From: JADLCB01 sp964398315
GTDB lineage: Bacteria > Planctomycetota > Phycisphaerae > Tepidisphaerales > Tepidisphaeraceae
Direction: 5' to 3'
DNA: 64,000 nt
Assembly: GCA_964398315.1 (NCBI GenBank)
Contig: CAYNMV010000010.1
Coordinates: 1-64,000 of the forward strand
Numbering within the stretch: the stretch's first letter is position 1; each line of letters begins with the position of its first letter. Positions 27,125 to 35,378 of this stretch are shown here, one piece after another. The notes below the pieces were generated by a model that was given only the letters and a program-made list of their open reading frames with translations, made no database searches and was not told the origin of the DNA. A program made the position numbers and the translations under genes.

Positions 27125-27982
27125 TTAACGCTCCGGCGTCCACTTTCTGAACGCTTCGGCCTCTCCCGCCGGCATATCGTAGGCATGTTCAGGGGCGGGA
27201 TATTGGCCAGTGGTGATGGCCTGCACGTAGCGCGCCAGCACTTCACGCCAGGGGCTGGCCAGATCAGCCATCGGCGGGGCAAACTTGGGCTGCCGCTCGG
27301 TGAGGCCGGCGATGTCATGTACGACGACCACGTGGCCATCGCAGGCCGCCCCCGCCCCGCAGCCGATAACCGGCAGGGCAACCTGCTCGACCACCGCCGC
27401 CGATACTTCGTTGGGCACCGCCTCCAGCAACAGGGCGGCGGCGCCGGCATCGGCCATGCAACGGGCGGTCTCAACCACCTGCCTGGCCTCGCTGGCGGTG
27501 CGTCCCTGGAAGCGGTATCCGCCCATCAGGCCCACTGTCTGCGGACGCAGGCCCAGGTGCGCCATCACCGCCACGCCCGCGTCCGCCAGCCGGCGGATCA
27601 GCTCGGCGTGGCCGGCAGCCACCTCTAATTTCACACAGTCGCAGCCGCTTTGTTGCACCATCGCAAAGACGTTCTCGCATGCCCGCCCGATATCTCCCTG
27701 GTAGCTGCCGAAGGGCATATCACCGACCACCAGCGCCAGCGGTGCGCCGCGGCGCACGGCGGCCGTCAGCTCGATCAGCAGCGGCAGCGAGATGGGCAGG
27801 GTGGTGTCATGTCCGAGGATGACATTGGCCGCCGAATCGCCCACCAGCAGGGTTGGAACGCCGGCCTGCTGCATCAGGCGGGCGGTGGTGTAGTCATAGC
27901 AGGTGAGCATCGGAATCTTGCGGCCCGATGAGCGGGCTGAACGCAGGTCGTTGAGCGTAAACTTCGTAGTAAGAGCGGACAT
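27125..27982 (-). CDS. panB: 3-methyl-2-oxobutanoate hydroxymethyltransferase
   Basis: The enzyme makes ketopantoate from 2-oxoisovalerate and methylene-tetrahydrofolate, the first step of pantothenate synthesis. The 285-residue TIM barrel contains MLTCYDYTTARLMQQAGV, LLVGDSAANVILGHDTTLPI, KLEVAAG, VMAHLGLRPQT and GCGAGAACDGHVVVVHD. The canonical HxGLTPQ reads HLGLRPQ here. Length is close to the usual 265-280. The ATG at 27982 has a perfect TATAAT six bases upstream. The gene is divergent from exbB, with the two -10 boxes facing each other in a 78-base gap. No other pan gene is nearby. Confidence 0.92.
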   Translation of the reverse strand: MSALTTKFTLNDLRSARSSGRKIPMLTCYDYTTARLMQQAGVPTLLVGDSAANVILGHDTTLPISLPLLIELTAAVRRGAPLALVVGDMPFGSYQGDIGRACENVFAMVQQSGCDCVKLEVAAGHAELIRRLADAGVAVMAHLGLRPQTVGLMGGYRFQGRTASEARQVVETARCMADAGAAALLLEAVPNEVSAAVVEQVALPVIGCGAGAACDGHVVVVHDIAGLTERQPKFAPPMADLASPWREVLARYVQAITTGQYPAPEHAYDMPAGEAEAFRKWTPER

Positions 27983-27988
27983 GCCCCG

Positions 27989-27994
27989 ATTATA
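27989..27994 (-). promoter_or_regulatory. -10 box (TATAAT) 6 bases before the panB start
   Basis: A consensus TATAAT lies six bases upstream of the panB ATG, so the transcript should begin at the start codon itself. No clear -35 is seen. Confidence 0.5.
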
Positions 27995-28053
27995 GAGGTC
28001 ATCTACCCCCGACGACGACTGCGCGCGGCCTTTTCCCGCCGCGCCCGCCACCT

Positions 28054-28059
28054 TACAAC
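28054..28059 (+). promoter_or_regulatory. -10 box (TACAAC) at the exbB start
   Basis: TACAAC is followed by two in-frame GTG codons, at 28061 and 28067. The spacing rule seen at other genes in this window (6 to 11 bases) favours the second. Confidence 0.35.
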
Positions 28060-28060
28060 T

Positions 28061-28885
28061 GTGGATGTGAGACTACTGATCGCGATTGTGCTGTTTATGG
28101 GGCTGGTTTGGGCCATGACGGCGGGGGGCATCGCCCGCGCCCAGGGGCAGGAAGCCGCTGCCCCGGCCACCGCGCCAACCACCGTTCCCACCACCCAGGC
28201 CGCGGCCGAGGAGCCGGCTGGGCCGGTGAAAGCATTTTATGACCGCGTGGCACAGGGAGGAAGGACTGTCGCGGTCCAACTGCTCATTTCGGTGGCGGGG
28301 CTGGCCGTTGTGATTGAGCGATTGGTCAACCTGCGGCGCGCGCACATCGCCCCGGCGGGGTTATTCGAGCAGGTGGAAGCCCTCTGGGCGCTTGGCCGGT
28401 TTGACCAGATCCGGGCTTTGTGCCGGAGCCAGCCCAGTACCCTGGGAAGAATGATCGAGGCGATCATTGAGCATCGCCACGGCCCGCCGGCCGATGCCGC
28501 GACCGTTGCGGCCGACATTGGCACGCGCGAGCTGAAGCTGCATTTGCAGAAGGCTTACCCGATTGCCGTGGTGGCGACCATCGAGCCGCTGCTGGGCCTG
28601 TTCGGGACGGTATGGGGGATGATCCTGGCATTCGAGAAGGTGGCCGCCATCGGCGAGCTGGGCAACGCCGCCGCCCTGAGCAGCGAAATCTCCCTGGCGC
28701 TGATGACGACCGCGGTAGGCCTGGCCATCGCCATCCCGATGCTGGCAATGCACCATTATTTCAAGTTCCGCGCGAGCCTCTTCGGCCTCGCCCTGGAGGA
28801 GCAGGCCAGCCGGCTGATTTCCCGACATCTGATGCGCAGTGACACGCAAAACGGCGAGAACGTGAAGGCGGCCGGGAATACGTAG
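28061..28885 (+). CDS. exbB: ExbB/TolQ/MotA-type proton channel protein
   Basis: The 274-residue inner-membrane protein forms the proton channel that, with ExbD, energises an envelope process. It has an N-terminal signal/transmembrane segment and a Pro/Ala/Thr-rich linker. Next come a membrane helix (VQLLISVAGLAVVIERL), a cytoplasmic loop, and the paired helices with PLLGLFGTVWGMILAFEKV and LALMTTAVGLAIAIPMLAM. Those two stretches are the family signature. Either GTG at 28061 or GTG at 28067 may be the start. The exbD gene follows about 120 bases later. No TonB or TonB receptor is in the window, so the partner is open. Confidence 0.88.
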   Translation: MDVRLLIAIVLFMGLVWAMTAGGIARAQGQEAAAPATAPTTVPTTQAAAEEPAGPVKAFYDRVAQGGRTVAVQLLISVAGLAVVIERLVNLRRAHIAPAGLFEQVEALWALGRFDQIRALCRSQPSTLGRMIEAIIEHRHGPPADAATVAADIGTRELKLHLQKAYPIAVVATIEPLLGLFGTVWGMILAFEKVAAIGELGNAAALSSEISLALMTTAVGLAIAIPMLAMHHYFKFRASLFGLALEEQASRLISRHLMRSDTQNGENVKAAGNT

Positions 28886-29007
28886 CACAGCAGAGGAAAA
28901 ACCGCCTGTGCTTCGCCGCTCGGTTATCGTTCTCCGGCAGGTGTGGGTAGTCTTCCTTTTGCCCGTTTGTCTTCTTCATCCTTCGCGCTGTACTGCCCGG
29001 AGCCATC

Positions 29008-29430
29008 ATGCGAATCGACCTGAATGAGGATGAGCCGGTTGAAATCCAGATGGCGCCGTTGATCGACTGCGTCTTTCTGCTGCTGACGTTCTTCCTGGTG
29101 GCGTCAACGCTCAAGGAATCAGTGCGCGAGCTGAAGCTTGAACTGCCCGCGGCCGCGGCGGCAAGCGAGGTGCCCGCACCGGTGGAGCGTCCGCCGCTGA
29201 TCATCGCCATTGACCGTGCGGGGCAGGTTTATCTGGCGGGTGAGCCGATGAGTGATCAAGTGCTGTTGGAATCCATCGCCCGCCGGCGGGCAGATCACCC
29301 TGAGCAGCGCATCCGCCTCGACGCGGACCGCGACACCCCATACCACCACATCATCCGCGTGCTGAGCGCCCTCCAGCAGCAGGGAATCACCGATATCGGC
29401 CTGCAGACCGAACTGCCAGAGCGGCCATAG
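29008..29430 (+). CDS. exbD: ExbD/TolR biopolymer transport protein
   Basis: The 140-residue protein has one membrane helix after a short cytoplasmic head. The family signature VEIQMAPLIDCVFLLLTFFLV includes the conserved Asp (residue 20) that carries protons with ExbB. A periplasmic domain follows (VYLAGEPMS, IRLDADRDTPYHHIIRVL, LQQQGITDIGLQTE). A GGAG sequence precedes the ATG. It pairs with the exbB gene upstream. Confidence 0.9.
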   Translation: MRIDLNEDEPVEIQMAPLIDCVFLLLTFFLVASTLKESVRELKLELPAAAAASEVPAPVERPPLIIAIDRAGQVYLAGEPMSDQVLLESIARRRADHPEQRIRLDADRDTPYHHIIRVLSALQQQGITDIGLQTELPERP

Positions 29431-29763
29431 CGGCGCCCCACTCATCGCGGATCGTGTGGCTGCTGAGGCGGCCGCAGGCATGCCACCCACAGCCTGGACT
29501 GTTCGCTGATGCGTTCAGGTAAGAACGTGATCACGGGCCAGCGACGCAGCGCTCATCATGTGGCCCTGCCGCCGGGCCGCAAGCTGTGTAACGCTTCCCC
29601 ACAGTGCGATTCCCATGACACAGCTCCACGATGCGCATCCCCTGGAACATCGGCCCGGTCCATGCTGCCCCATGCATGAAGCTTGAGCCGAAAGGGCAAA
29701 CGGCGCTGGTGCCTGATGGAGGAGGATCCATCTGCCCCGTCATCCCGGCCCTGATTCGCCACT
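29431..29763. other. Intergenic stretch with no gene
   Basis: About 330 bases follow exbD. I see no credible coding frame, RNA gene or strong hairpin in it. The promoter of the mutase gene begins at its right edge. Confidence 0.4.
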
Positions 29764-29791
29764 TTTGCCTTTGGCCCGCCCGATCTATACT
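29764..29791 (+). promoter_or_regulatory. Promoter of the phosphohexomutase gene
   Basis: TTTGCC, 16 bases, then TATACT, which ends nine bases before the ATG at 29801. There is no ribosome-binding site in the gap, so translation is probably leaderless. Confidence 0.5.
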
Positions 29792-29800
29792 TGCCGCACC

Positions 29801-31195
29801 ATGATCGAAAAAATCTTCAAGGCTTATGATGTTCGCGCCACCTACCCCAGCCCGCTGAATGAGGAGGATGCCTGGAAGGTCGGCCATGCGACCGGGTTGT
29901 ATCTCAAGCGCTCGCGGCAGAACCTGCCGGCCGAGAAGCGGGTGCAGCGTGAGGACACGGTTGTTGTTGGCCGGGACATGCGGCCACACTCGCCCAGCCT
30001 GGCGACAGCGCTGTCCGATGGCCTGCGTTCCACCGGCATGAACGTGGTGGATGTCGGCATGGTGGATACCTCCTTCGTCTATTTTGCGGTCAACCACCTC
30101 GATGCCGTTGGCGGCATCCAGACCACCGCCAGCCACAACCCCGTTCAGTACAACGGCTTCAAGATTTCCGGCCCCAAGGCCAAGCCCATCGGGGCGGCCT
30201 CCGGGCTGGATGACATCAAGCGCATCGCCACCTCGCTCACGCGCCCGGGCCCCACCGGCGTGCAGGGCAAGTATGAGGAGATGGACCTGTGGGATGAGTA
30301 CAGGCAGAAAGTGCTCAGCTTCCTGGACCTGAAACGCCCGATCACGGTTGTGGTGGATGCCAGCAACGGCATGGCCGGCAAGATGGTGCCGCGCGTCTTC
30401 GGCGATGTGCCCAACCTCACGATCATCCCGCTGCTGTTTGAGATCACCGGCAGCTTCGTTCATGAGCCCAATCCCCTGGTTGAAAAGAACCTTGAGATGC
30501 TCAAGGCCAGGATGAAGGAGCAGCCGGTCGACCTGGGCTGCTGCTTCGATGGCGATGCCGACCGCGCGATGTTCCTGGATGAAACCGGCCGGACCATCGG
30601 CTCGGACATGGCCACCGCCCTGATCGCCGAAGACTTTCTCAGGCAGCCGGAGAACAAGGGTGCGGCGGTCGTTTATGACCTGCGCTCCAGCCATGTGGTC
30701 AGGGATGTCATCAGCGCCCTGGGCGGGGTGCCGGTGCGTGATCGCGTGGGCCATGCCTTTATCAAGAAGACGATGGCCGAGAAGGATGCCGTCTTTGGCG
30801 GTGAGTTGTCAGGCCACTTGTACTTCCGCGACTTCTATTACGCCGACTCGGCGGCGGTGGCGTTCGCGCGGGTGCTGTCCATCCTTTCCGCCCAGGACAA
30901 GCCGATGAGCCAGCTCATCAGCCAGTACCACACCTACAGGCAAAGCGGCGAGGTGAACTTCGAGGTTGAAGACAAGGACGGCAAGATCCGGGAGCTGGCC
31001 GAGAAGTTCAAGACCGCCAAGATCGACTATCTCGACGGCATTACCGTCGACCTGGGCGACTGGTGGTTCAATGTCCGCAAGAGCAACACCGAGCCACTGC
31101 TGCGGCTGAACCTCGAGGCGGCCAACCAGGCGCTGCTGGATGAGAAATTCACCGAGCTCAAGCAGATCCTCGGCGAGCCGGTGGCAGGGCACTGA
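29801..31195 (+). CDS. Phosphomannomutase/phosphoglucomutase
   Basis: The 464-residue enzyme of the alpha-D-phosphohexomutase family moves phosphate between C1 and C6 of hexose phosphates, feeding glycan and nucleotide-sugar synthesis. The active-site loop TTASHNPVQYNG places the phosphoserine at residue 111. The metal loop DGDADRAMF is near residue 250, the sugar-binding GGELSGHLYFRDF near 330, and the phosphate-binding RKSNTEPLLRLN near 430. The whole resembles AlgC/ManB. The ATG at 29801 starts MIEKIFKAYDVR, the usual N-terminus. A convergent terminator follows. Confidence 0.92.
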   Translation: MIEKIFKAYDVRATYPSPLNEEDAWKVGHATGLYLKRSRQNLPAEKRVQREDTVVVGRDMRPHSPSLATALSDGLRSTGMNVVDVGMVDTSFVYFAVNHLDAVGGIQTTASHNPVQYNGFKISGPKAKPIGAASGLDDIKRIATSLTRPGPTGVQGKYEEMDLWDEYRQKVLSFLDLKRPITVVVDASNGMAGKMVPRVFGDVPNLTIIPLLFEITGSFVHEPNPLVEKNLEMLKARMKEQPVDLGCCFDGDADRAMFLDETGRTIGSDMATALIAEDFLRQPENKGAAVVYDLRSSHVVRDVISALGGVPVRDRVGHAFIKKTMAEKDAVFGGELSGHLYFRDFYYADSAAVAFARVLSILSAQDKPMSQLISQYHTYRQSGEVNFEVEDKDGKIRELAEKFKTAKIDYLDGITVDLGDWWFNVRKSNTEPLLRLNLEAANQALLDEKFTELKQILGEPVAGH

Positions 31196-31212
31196 TATAC
31201 AGGCAGATGAGC

Positions 31213-31270
31213 AGAGGGGGAGACAGGCAGCGAGCAATCGCTCTTGCTTGTCTCCCCCTCTTTCGTCTTT
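31213..31270. terminator. Convergent hairpin terminator
   Basis: AGAGGGGGAGACA (from 31213) pairs with TGTCTCCCCCTCT (to 31261) and is followed on the plus strand by TTCGTCTTTG. It lies between the stop codons of the mutase (plus) and the 7TM-HD gene (minus) and may serve both. Confidence 0.65.
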
Positions 31271-31280
31271 GTCTGTCCAC

Positions 31281-33614
31281 CTACGCCGTCTTGATTGATG
31301 TCGGGCCGCTGGAGGCGGCAGGAGTGCCGGCGGAGGAGGGGTACTGGATGCGGCCGTGGTAGATGCTGCCCAGCGTCTTGACCAGTGAGCGTTCGATCAG
31401 CTCGATCTCGCGCATGGTCAGGTCGCACTCATCGAACTGCCCGTCCAGCAGCCGCCGCATGGTGATGTCGTGAACCAGCGATTCGATGCGGCCGGCCGTC
31501 ACCTCGCCCAGGGCGCGGGTGGCGCTTTCGCAGGCATCGGCCAGCATGACGATGCCGGTTTCCTTGGTGCGCGGCTTGGGGCCGGGGTAGCGATATTGGG
31601 TTTCGCTCACATCCGGCTGGTCGGGGGCGCTCTGGTCCTTCTTCTGCACCGCCTGCCGGTAGAAATACTCCACCAGTGTTGTGCCGTGGTGCTGCTGGAT
31701 GAACTGGATCAGCACCGTGGGCAGGTTGTACTCCTTGGCCAGCTCCACGCCGTCTTTCACATGGCCGATGATAATCAGCAGCGAGACGCTGGGGCTGAGG
31801 TTGATGTGGCGATTGACGCCATCCACCTGATTTTCCACGAAGTAGTCGGCCTTGTTGATCTTGCCGATGTCGTGGTAATAGCTGCCCACGCGGCACAGCA
31901 GCGAATTGGCCCCGATCGCCTCGGCGGCCGCTTCTGCCAGGGTAGCCACCTGCAGGCTGTGGTTGTAGGTGCCGGGCGCCTCCACGCTCAGCCGACGCAG
32001 CAGCGGATTGCTGACATCGGCCAGCTCCAGCAGGGTCATGCCGGTGGTGATGCGGAACGCCTTTTCGATAAACGGCAGGATCCCCAGCACGCAGAACCCC
32101 ACCGCGATGCCGCTGGCGCCGGCATAGAGCACATCCAGCCCGGTATAGGTGAAGGGCTGGCCGGGGTGCATCTGCATGACGCCGACGGCCAGGGTTGTGA
32201 TCATCATCGCCAGGGCGCTGGCGCCGCCGATCTCGATCAGCCGGCTGCGGCTGCGGATGTCATCGATCAGGTAGCAGGCGGTCAGGATGCCGACAAACAG
32301 CACCAGGAAAAAACCAATCCCCTGGTCGAGTGCGGCCGTCACCATCACGCCATGGGTCACCGCCACGCCCATGGCGAAGCGACGGTCATAGGCAATGGCG
32401 AGGATGAACGCCACCAGCAGGGTGGGGGCGGTGCCGAACAGGTACAGCGGCCCGCTGCCGATGGCGGCAAGCTGCGCCAGCAGCAGCATCGACAGCAGCA
32501 GCACCGCGATCGCCAGTCCACGGGCGTGATTGCGGATCACGCGTGGCTGATAGCGCTTGATGTAGCCGCCCAAGGCAGCGGTGACGAGCATCACCAGCCC
32601 GATCATGCCAATCTTCTTGCGCCACCACGCCAGGGGGGTCAGCGTCTTGAGATAGGCATCGTTCTCGGCCTTGAGCAGCTTGTAGTCCTTGGCAGTCAAT
32701 TCACGGCCGCGCGCCACCAGCAGCGCGCCGGCGCTCTTGATCTGGTCGCCGCGCACGGTGGGAACCGAGCGATACGCCTCCAGCCGCGCCTGCCCGGTGG
32801 CATCGGCATCCAGCACGTAGGTGGGCGCCTGTTTCAGCTTGTTAAGCGTGTAGGCGGCGATGGGGTTGCGCAGGGCGCTGGAGAAATTGGCCTCGGCCGC
32901 CCGTTTTACCTCGCTGATCAGCTCGGCATCGATTGTCTGCGGATGGGTGCGCGTCAGTTCGATGGTGCGCTGGGGCTGGTCGTTGTCGGATCGCAGGATG
33001 ATCTTGGGCGGCCGCAGGCGCAGGTTCTCCTGGCGGGTCATCTCCGCAGCGCGCTCCTCGGCATCGATCACCACCAGCGTGCGCAGCGACTGAATGAAAT
33101 TGTTCACACCGTCGTTATACCCCTCCTGGAGGGTCTGGCTGGCCGACTGGTCGAAGGCGGTGACAGCGGTCTCATCCAGCCGGGTCTTGAGGCCGGGGCT
33201 GTCAAAGCTGAACTCGGCCTGGAGGGTGGCGCCGATCTCATCGAGTTTGCGCCCTTTCATGTCCTCGGGCAGGGCGCGCAGCTCCTCTTCCAGCGTGCGC
33301 CAGACATCGGTGGCGGTGTAGATCGGCAGGACGCGATTCCGCTCATCATTGCGGGCGTCTTCCAGCACCTGGGCATCGTGGTAGACAAATTCGACCCGGC
33401 TGTAGATGTCCTGCCCGACCCAGTCGTGGATGCGGTAACCGGGGGCCTCTTCGCGCAGCGTGAAGATAAGCGCCGCCAGCAGGCAGAAGATGGCGGCGAT
33501 GCCCAGTGAGCCGGCGGTACCATCCGCCTGCATGCGCGACCACCAGTGCTCGCGCGTCTCGGGCTTGATCCGGCGCTTGTTCGAGGTTCGTCGCAATAGA
33601 CTCGACCAACTCAT
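31281..33614 (-). CDS. 7TM-HD phosphohydrolase, PgpH-like
   Basis: The 777-residue protein has one N-terminal membrane helix (SLGIAAIFCLLAALIFTL). A long extracytoplasmic domain (about 50-340) follows, then seven membrane helices (about 360-560) and a cytoplasmic HD domain with SYYHDIGKINKADYF; the HD pair is residues 581-582. This is the 7TMR-HDED/PgpH (YqfF) architecture, whose characterised members degrade cyclic di-AMP. It follows phoH by 134 bases on the same strand, the order known from Firmicutes. The ATG at 33614 begins a normal N-terminus; the frame extends further into phoH but is not conserved-looking. YbeY, often next, is absent. Confidence 0.85.
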   Translation of the reverse strand: MSWSSLLRRTSNKRRIKPETREHWWSRMQADGTAGSLGIAAIFCLLAALIFTLREEAPGYRIHDWVGQDIYSRVEFVYHDAQVLEDARNDERNRVLPIYTATDVWRTLEEELRALPEDMKGRKLDEIGATLQAEFSFDSPGLKTRLDETAVTAFDQSASQTLQEGYNDGVNNFIQSLRTLVVIDAEERAAEMTRQENLRLRPPKIILRSDNDQPQRTIELTRTHPQTIDAELISEVKRAAEANFSSALRNPIAAYTLNKLKQAPTYVLDADATGQARLEAYRSVPTVRGDQIKSAGALLVARGRELTAKDYKLLKAENDAYLKTLTPLAWWRKKIGMIGLVMLVTAALGGYIKRYQPRVIRNHARGLAIAVLLLSMLLLAQLAAIGSGPLYLFGTAPTLLVAFILAIAYDRRFAMGVAVTHGVMVTAALDQGIGFFLVLFVGILTACYLIDDIRSRSRLIEIGGASALAMMITTLAVGVMQMHPGQPFTYTGLDVLYAGASGIAVGFCVLGILPFIEKAFRITTGMTLLELADVSNPLLRRLSVEAPGTYNHSLQVATLAEAAAEAIGANSLLCRVGSYYHDIGKINKADYFVENQVDGVNRHINLSPSVSLLIIIGHVKDGVELAKEYNLPTVLIQFIQQHHGTTLVEYFYRQAVQKKDQSAPDQPDVSETQYRYPGPKPRTKETGIVMLADACESATRALGEVTAGRIESLVHDITMRRLLDGQFDECDLTMREIELIERSLVKTLGSIYHGRIQYPSSAGTPAASSGPTSIKTA

Positions 33615-33747
33615 GCCAATTGCCAGTCGCGGCAGCACATGCCGCAGCTTGGGGTCTGGGAGGACCCGACCTGGCGTCCTTGCCTGTTGTTGTGGCACCG
33701 GCGACCGTGCCGGCGCACCGGTATTGCCGCCTGGCGCGGCCGGCGGA

Positions 33748-34791
33748 TCACGAGGCCGTTTCGCCAGGGTACTGGGCCGCAAGCGTCTCCGCGCCGGCAG
33801 CCGGGGAGGCGGCGCGCCGGCGCCGCGTCGCGGGCTTTTCAAGGCCGCCGGCCCCCTGTGGGGTGTTGGCCTCGTAGGCGTTGACAATGTGCTGCACCAG
33901 ACGATGCCGCACGATGTCCGCCTTGTCCAGTTGCACCATCGCCACCTGTTTGATGCCCCGCAGCCGGCGCATCGCATCCACCAGGCCGCTTTCCGTGCCT
34001 TCCGGCAGGTCAACCTGCGAGGCATCACCAGTCACGATCATTTTGCTGTCGTGGCCGAGGCGGGTCAAAAACATCAGCATCTGGCTGACGGTCGTGTTCT
34101 GGGCCTCATCCAGGATGATCGCGCTCTCATTGAGCGTACGGCCGCGCATGAACGCCAGCGGGATGACTTCGATCACATCATTGACCATGAAGCGCTTGAC
34201 CTGCTCGAAGTCCATCATGTCATGCAGCGAGTCGAACAGCGGGCGCAGGTAGGGGTTGACCTTGGCCTGCAAGTCGCCGGGCAGGAAGCCCAGGCGCTCG
34301 CCGGCTTCGACGGCCGGGCGCACCAGCACGATGCGCTTGATGGCGCTGCGCTTGAGCATCGACGCGGCGGCGGCGACAGCGAGATAGGTCTTGCCGGTGC
34401 CTGCCGGACCGGTGCAGATGGTCAGGTCGTGCTTGAAGATGGCGTCGATGTAGGTGCGCTGGCCTTCGGTCTTGGGCCGGATGGCCTTGCCACGAACGTA
34501 GACATCGATCGATCCCTCGGACTTGATGTTTGACTCATCGCGGGCGCGGGCGATGGCCTGGCCGACATCGTCGAGGGACAGCCAGTCCTGGCGGCGGAGC
34601 TTTTTCTGCATCTGCTCGAGCACCCCGGCCGCCTTGGCGACCTGGTCGCCGTTACCGCTGAGGCGCAATTCATCATCGCGACCCACGACGCGCACGCCGA
34701 AGGTCTCGCGGATCATCCGCAGATGCCGATCAGCCGTCCCAAACAGGGCCAGCTTCTTATCAGGTTGTTCGAGGGTGATATTCAGATCCAC
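33748..34791 (-). CDS. phoH: PhoH family protein
   Basis: The 347-residue ATPase belongs to the PhoH/YbeZ family linked to RNA metabolism. An N-terminal KH-like part (MIRETFGVRVVGRDDELRLSG) precedes the ATPase domain. Walker A is GPAGTGKT at 128-135, Walker B ILDEAQN at 227-233, and the motifs RPAVEAGERLGFLPGDL and TGDASQVDLP are typical. The chain ends in a basic, Ala/Pro-rich tail. The start is GTG at 34791, supported by the family N-terminus (the ATG ten bases upstream is in another frame). It precedes the 7TM-HD gene and both are probably one transcript. Confidence 0.9.
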   Translation of the reverse strand: MDLNITLEQPDKKLALFGTADRHLRMIRETFGVRVVGRDDELRLSGNGDQVAKAAGVLEQMQKKLRRQDWLSLDDVGQAIARARDESNIKSEGSIDVYVRGKAIRPKTEGQRTYIDAIFKHDLTICTGPAGTGKTYLAVAAAASMLKRSAIKRIVLVRPAVEAGERLGFLPGDLQAKVNPYLRPLFDSLHDMMDFEQVKRFMVNDVIEVIPLAFMRGRTLNESAIILDEAQNTTVSQMLMFLTRLGHDSKMIVTGDASQVDLPEGTESGLVDAMRRLRGIKQVAMVQLDKADIVRHRLVQHIVNAYEANTPQGAGGLEKPATRRRRAASPAAGAETLAAQYPGETAS

Positions 34792-34964
34792 GTCGCTTCA
34801 TGCCGGGCCGGTTCCTGTTGATGCCCGGATCCAGTTGACTTCGTACGCAAGCCGGATGCCCGAAAGCGGACCCCGGCCCGGTCCGATATTGTTGCGGCTG
34901 AGTGTCGGCTTGTCGAGGGAGAGTTCCCCCACCGCCAATACTCCCGTATCCAATTGCGTAAGCA

Positions 34965-35303
34965 ATGATACGACAGCAGTTTACTCCCGGTTCGCCCGCC
35001 GCCGGGACTGGCGCAGGACTGCCGCCTGACTGGCAGGGGGCGATTTCCTGCCACGCGTACGCCTGGAGCAAGCGGGTGACACGATTTGAGCAGAATCTGG
35101 CGGTCGCGGGGTTCATCGGCTGTGTCCCTGTCGTGACCTGGATCATCCAGCGCAGGCATGGCCAGATGCATGACGAAGCGGCGGGGTGCGGCCTCACCCG
35201 GCGCCTGGGCACGGTCCGGCTTTTCATCACGCTCGCGATGGCCCTGGCGGTGGGGACTCTGCTGCTGTGGATCATGAAAATGAGAGCCGACTTGCATCCG
35301 TGA
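34965..35303 (+). CDS. Doubtful small membrane protein
   Basis: The frame could encode 112 residues with two hydrophobic segments (LAVAGFIGCVPVVTWII and LFITLAMALAVGTLLLWIM). A later GTG start (35078, VTRFEQNLAV) would give a more natural 75-residue two-helix protein. There is no ribosome-binding site and no homology I recognise. It occupies the 587-base gap between phoH and the FecR-like gene, which otherwise holds only the terminator at 35321-35348. Confidence 0.3.
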   Translation: MIRQQFTPGSPAAGTGAGLPPDWQGAISCHAYAWSKRVTRFEQNLAVAGFIGCVPVVTWIIQRRHGQMHDEAAGCGLTRRLGTVRLFITLAMALAVGTLLLWIMKMRADLHP

Positions 35304-35320
35304 GGCGAGACGGGCAAGAA

Positions 35321-35348
35321 AAGCCCACGGCCCGCCGGCCGTGGGCTT
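35321..35348 (-). terminator. Terminator of the FecR/proline-repeat gene
   Basis: AAGCCCACGGCC and GGCCGTGGGCTT form a 12-base-pair stem with a CGCC loop. On the minus strand the stem runs into TTTTCTT. It lies 30 bases after the repeat gene's stop codon. Confidence 0.7.
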
Positions 35349-35378
35349 CATGGTTGATGCTGCGATCCACCCAATCCG

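Noticed and set aside
31470..33509. A 679-codon plus-strand frame opposite the 7TM-HD gene
   Set aside because: Its product is rich in Gly, His, Gln and Arg with no motif. The opposite strand holds a full PgpH-like protein with its catalytic residues.
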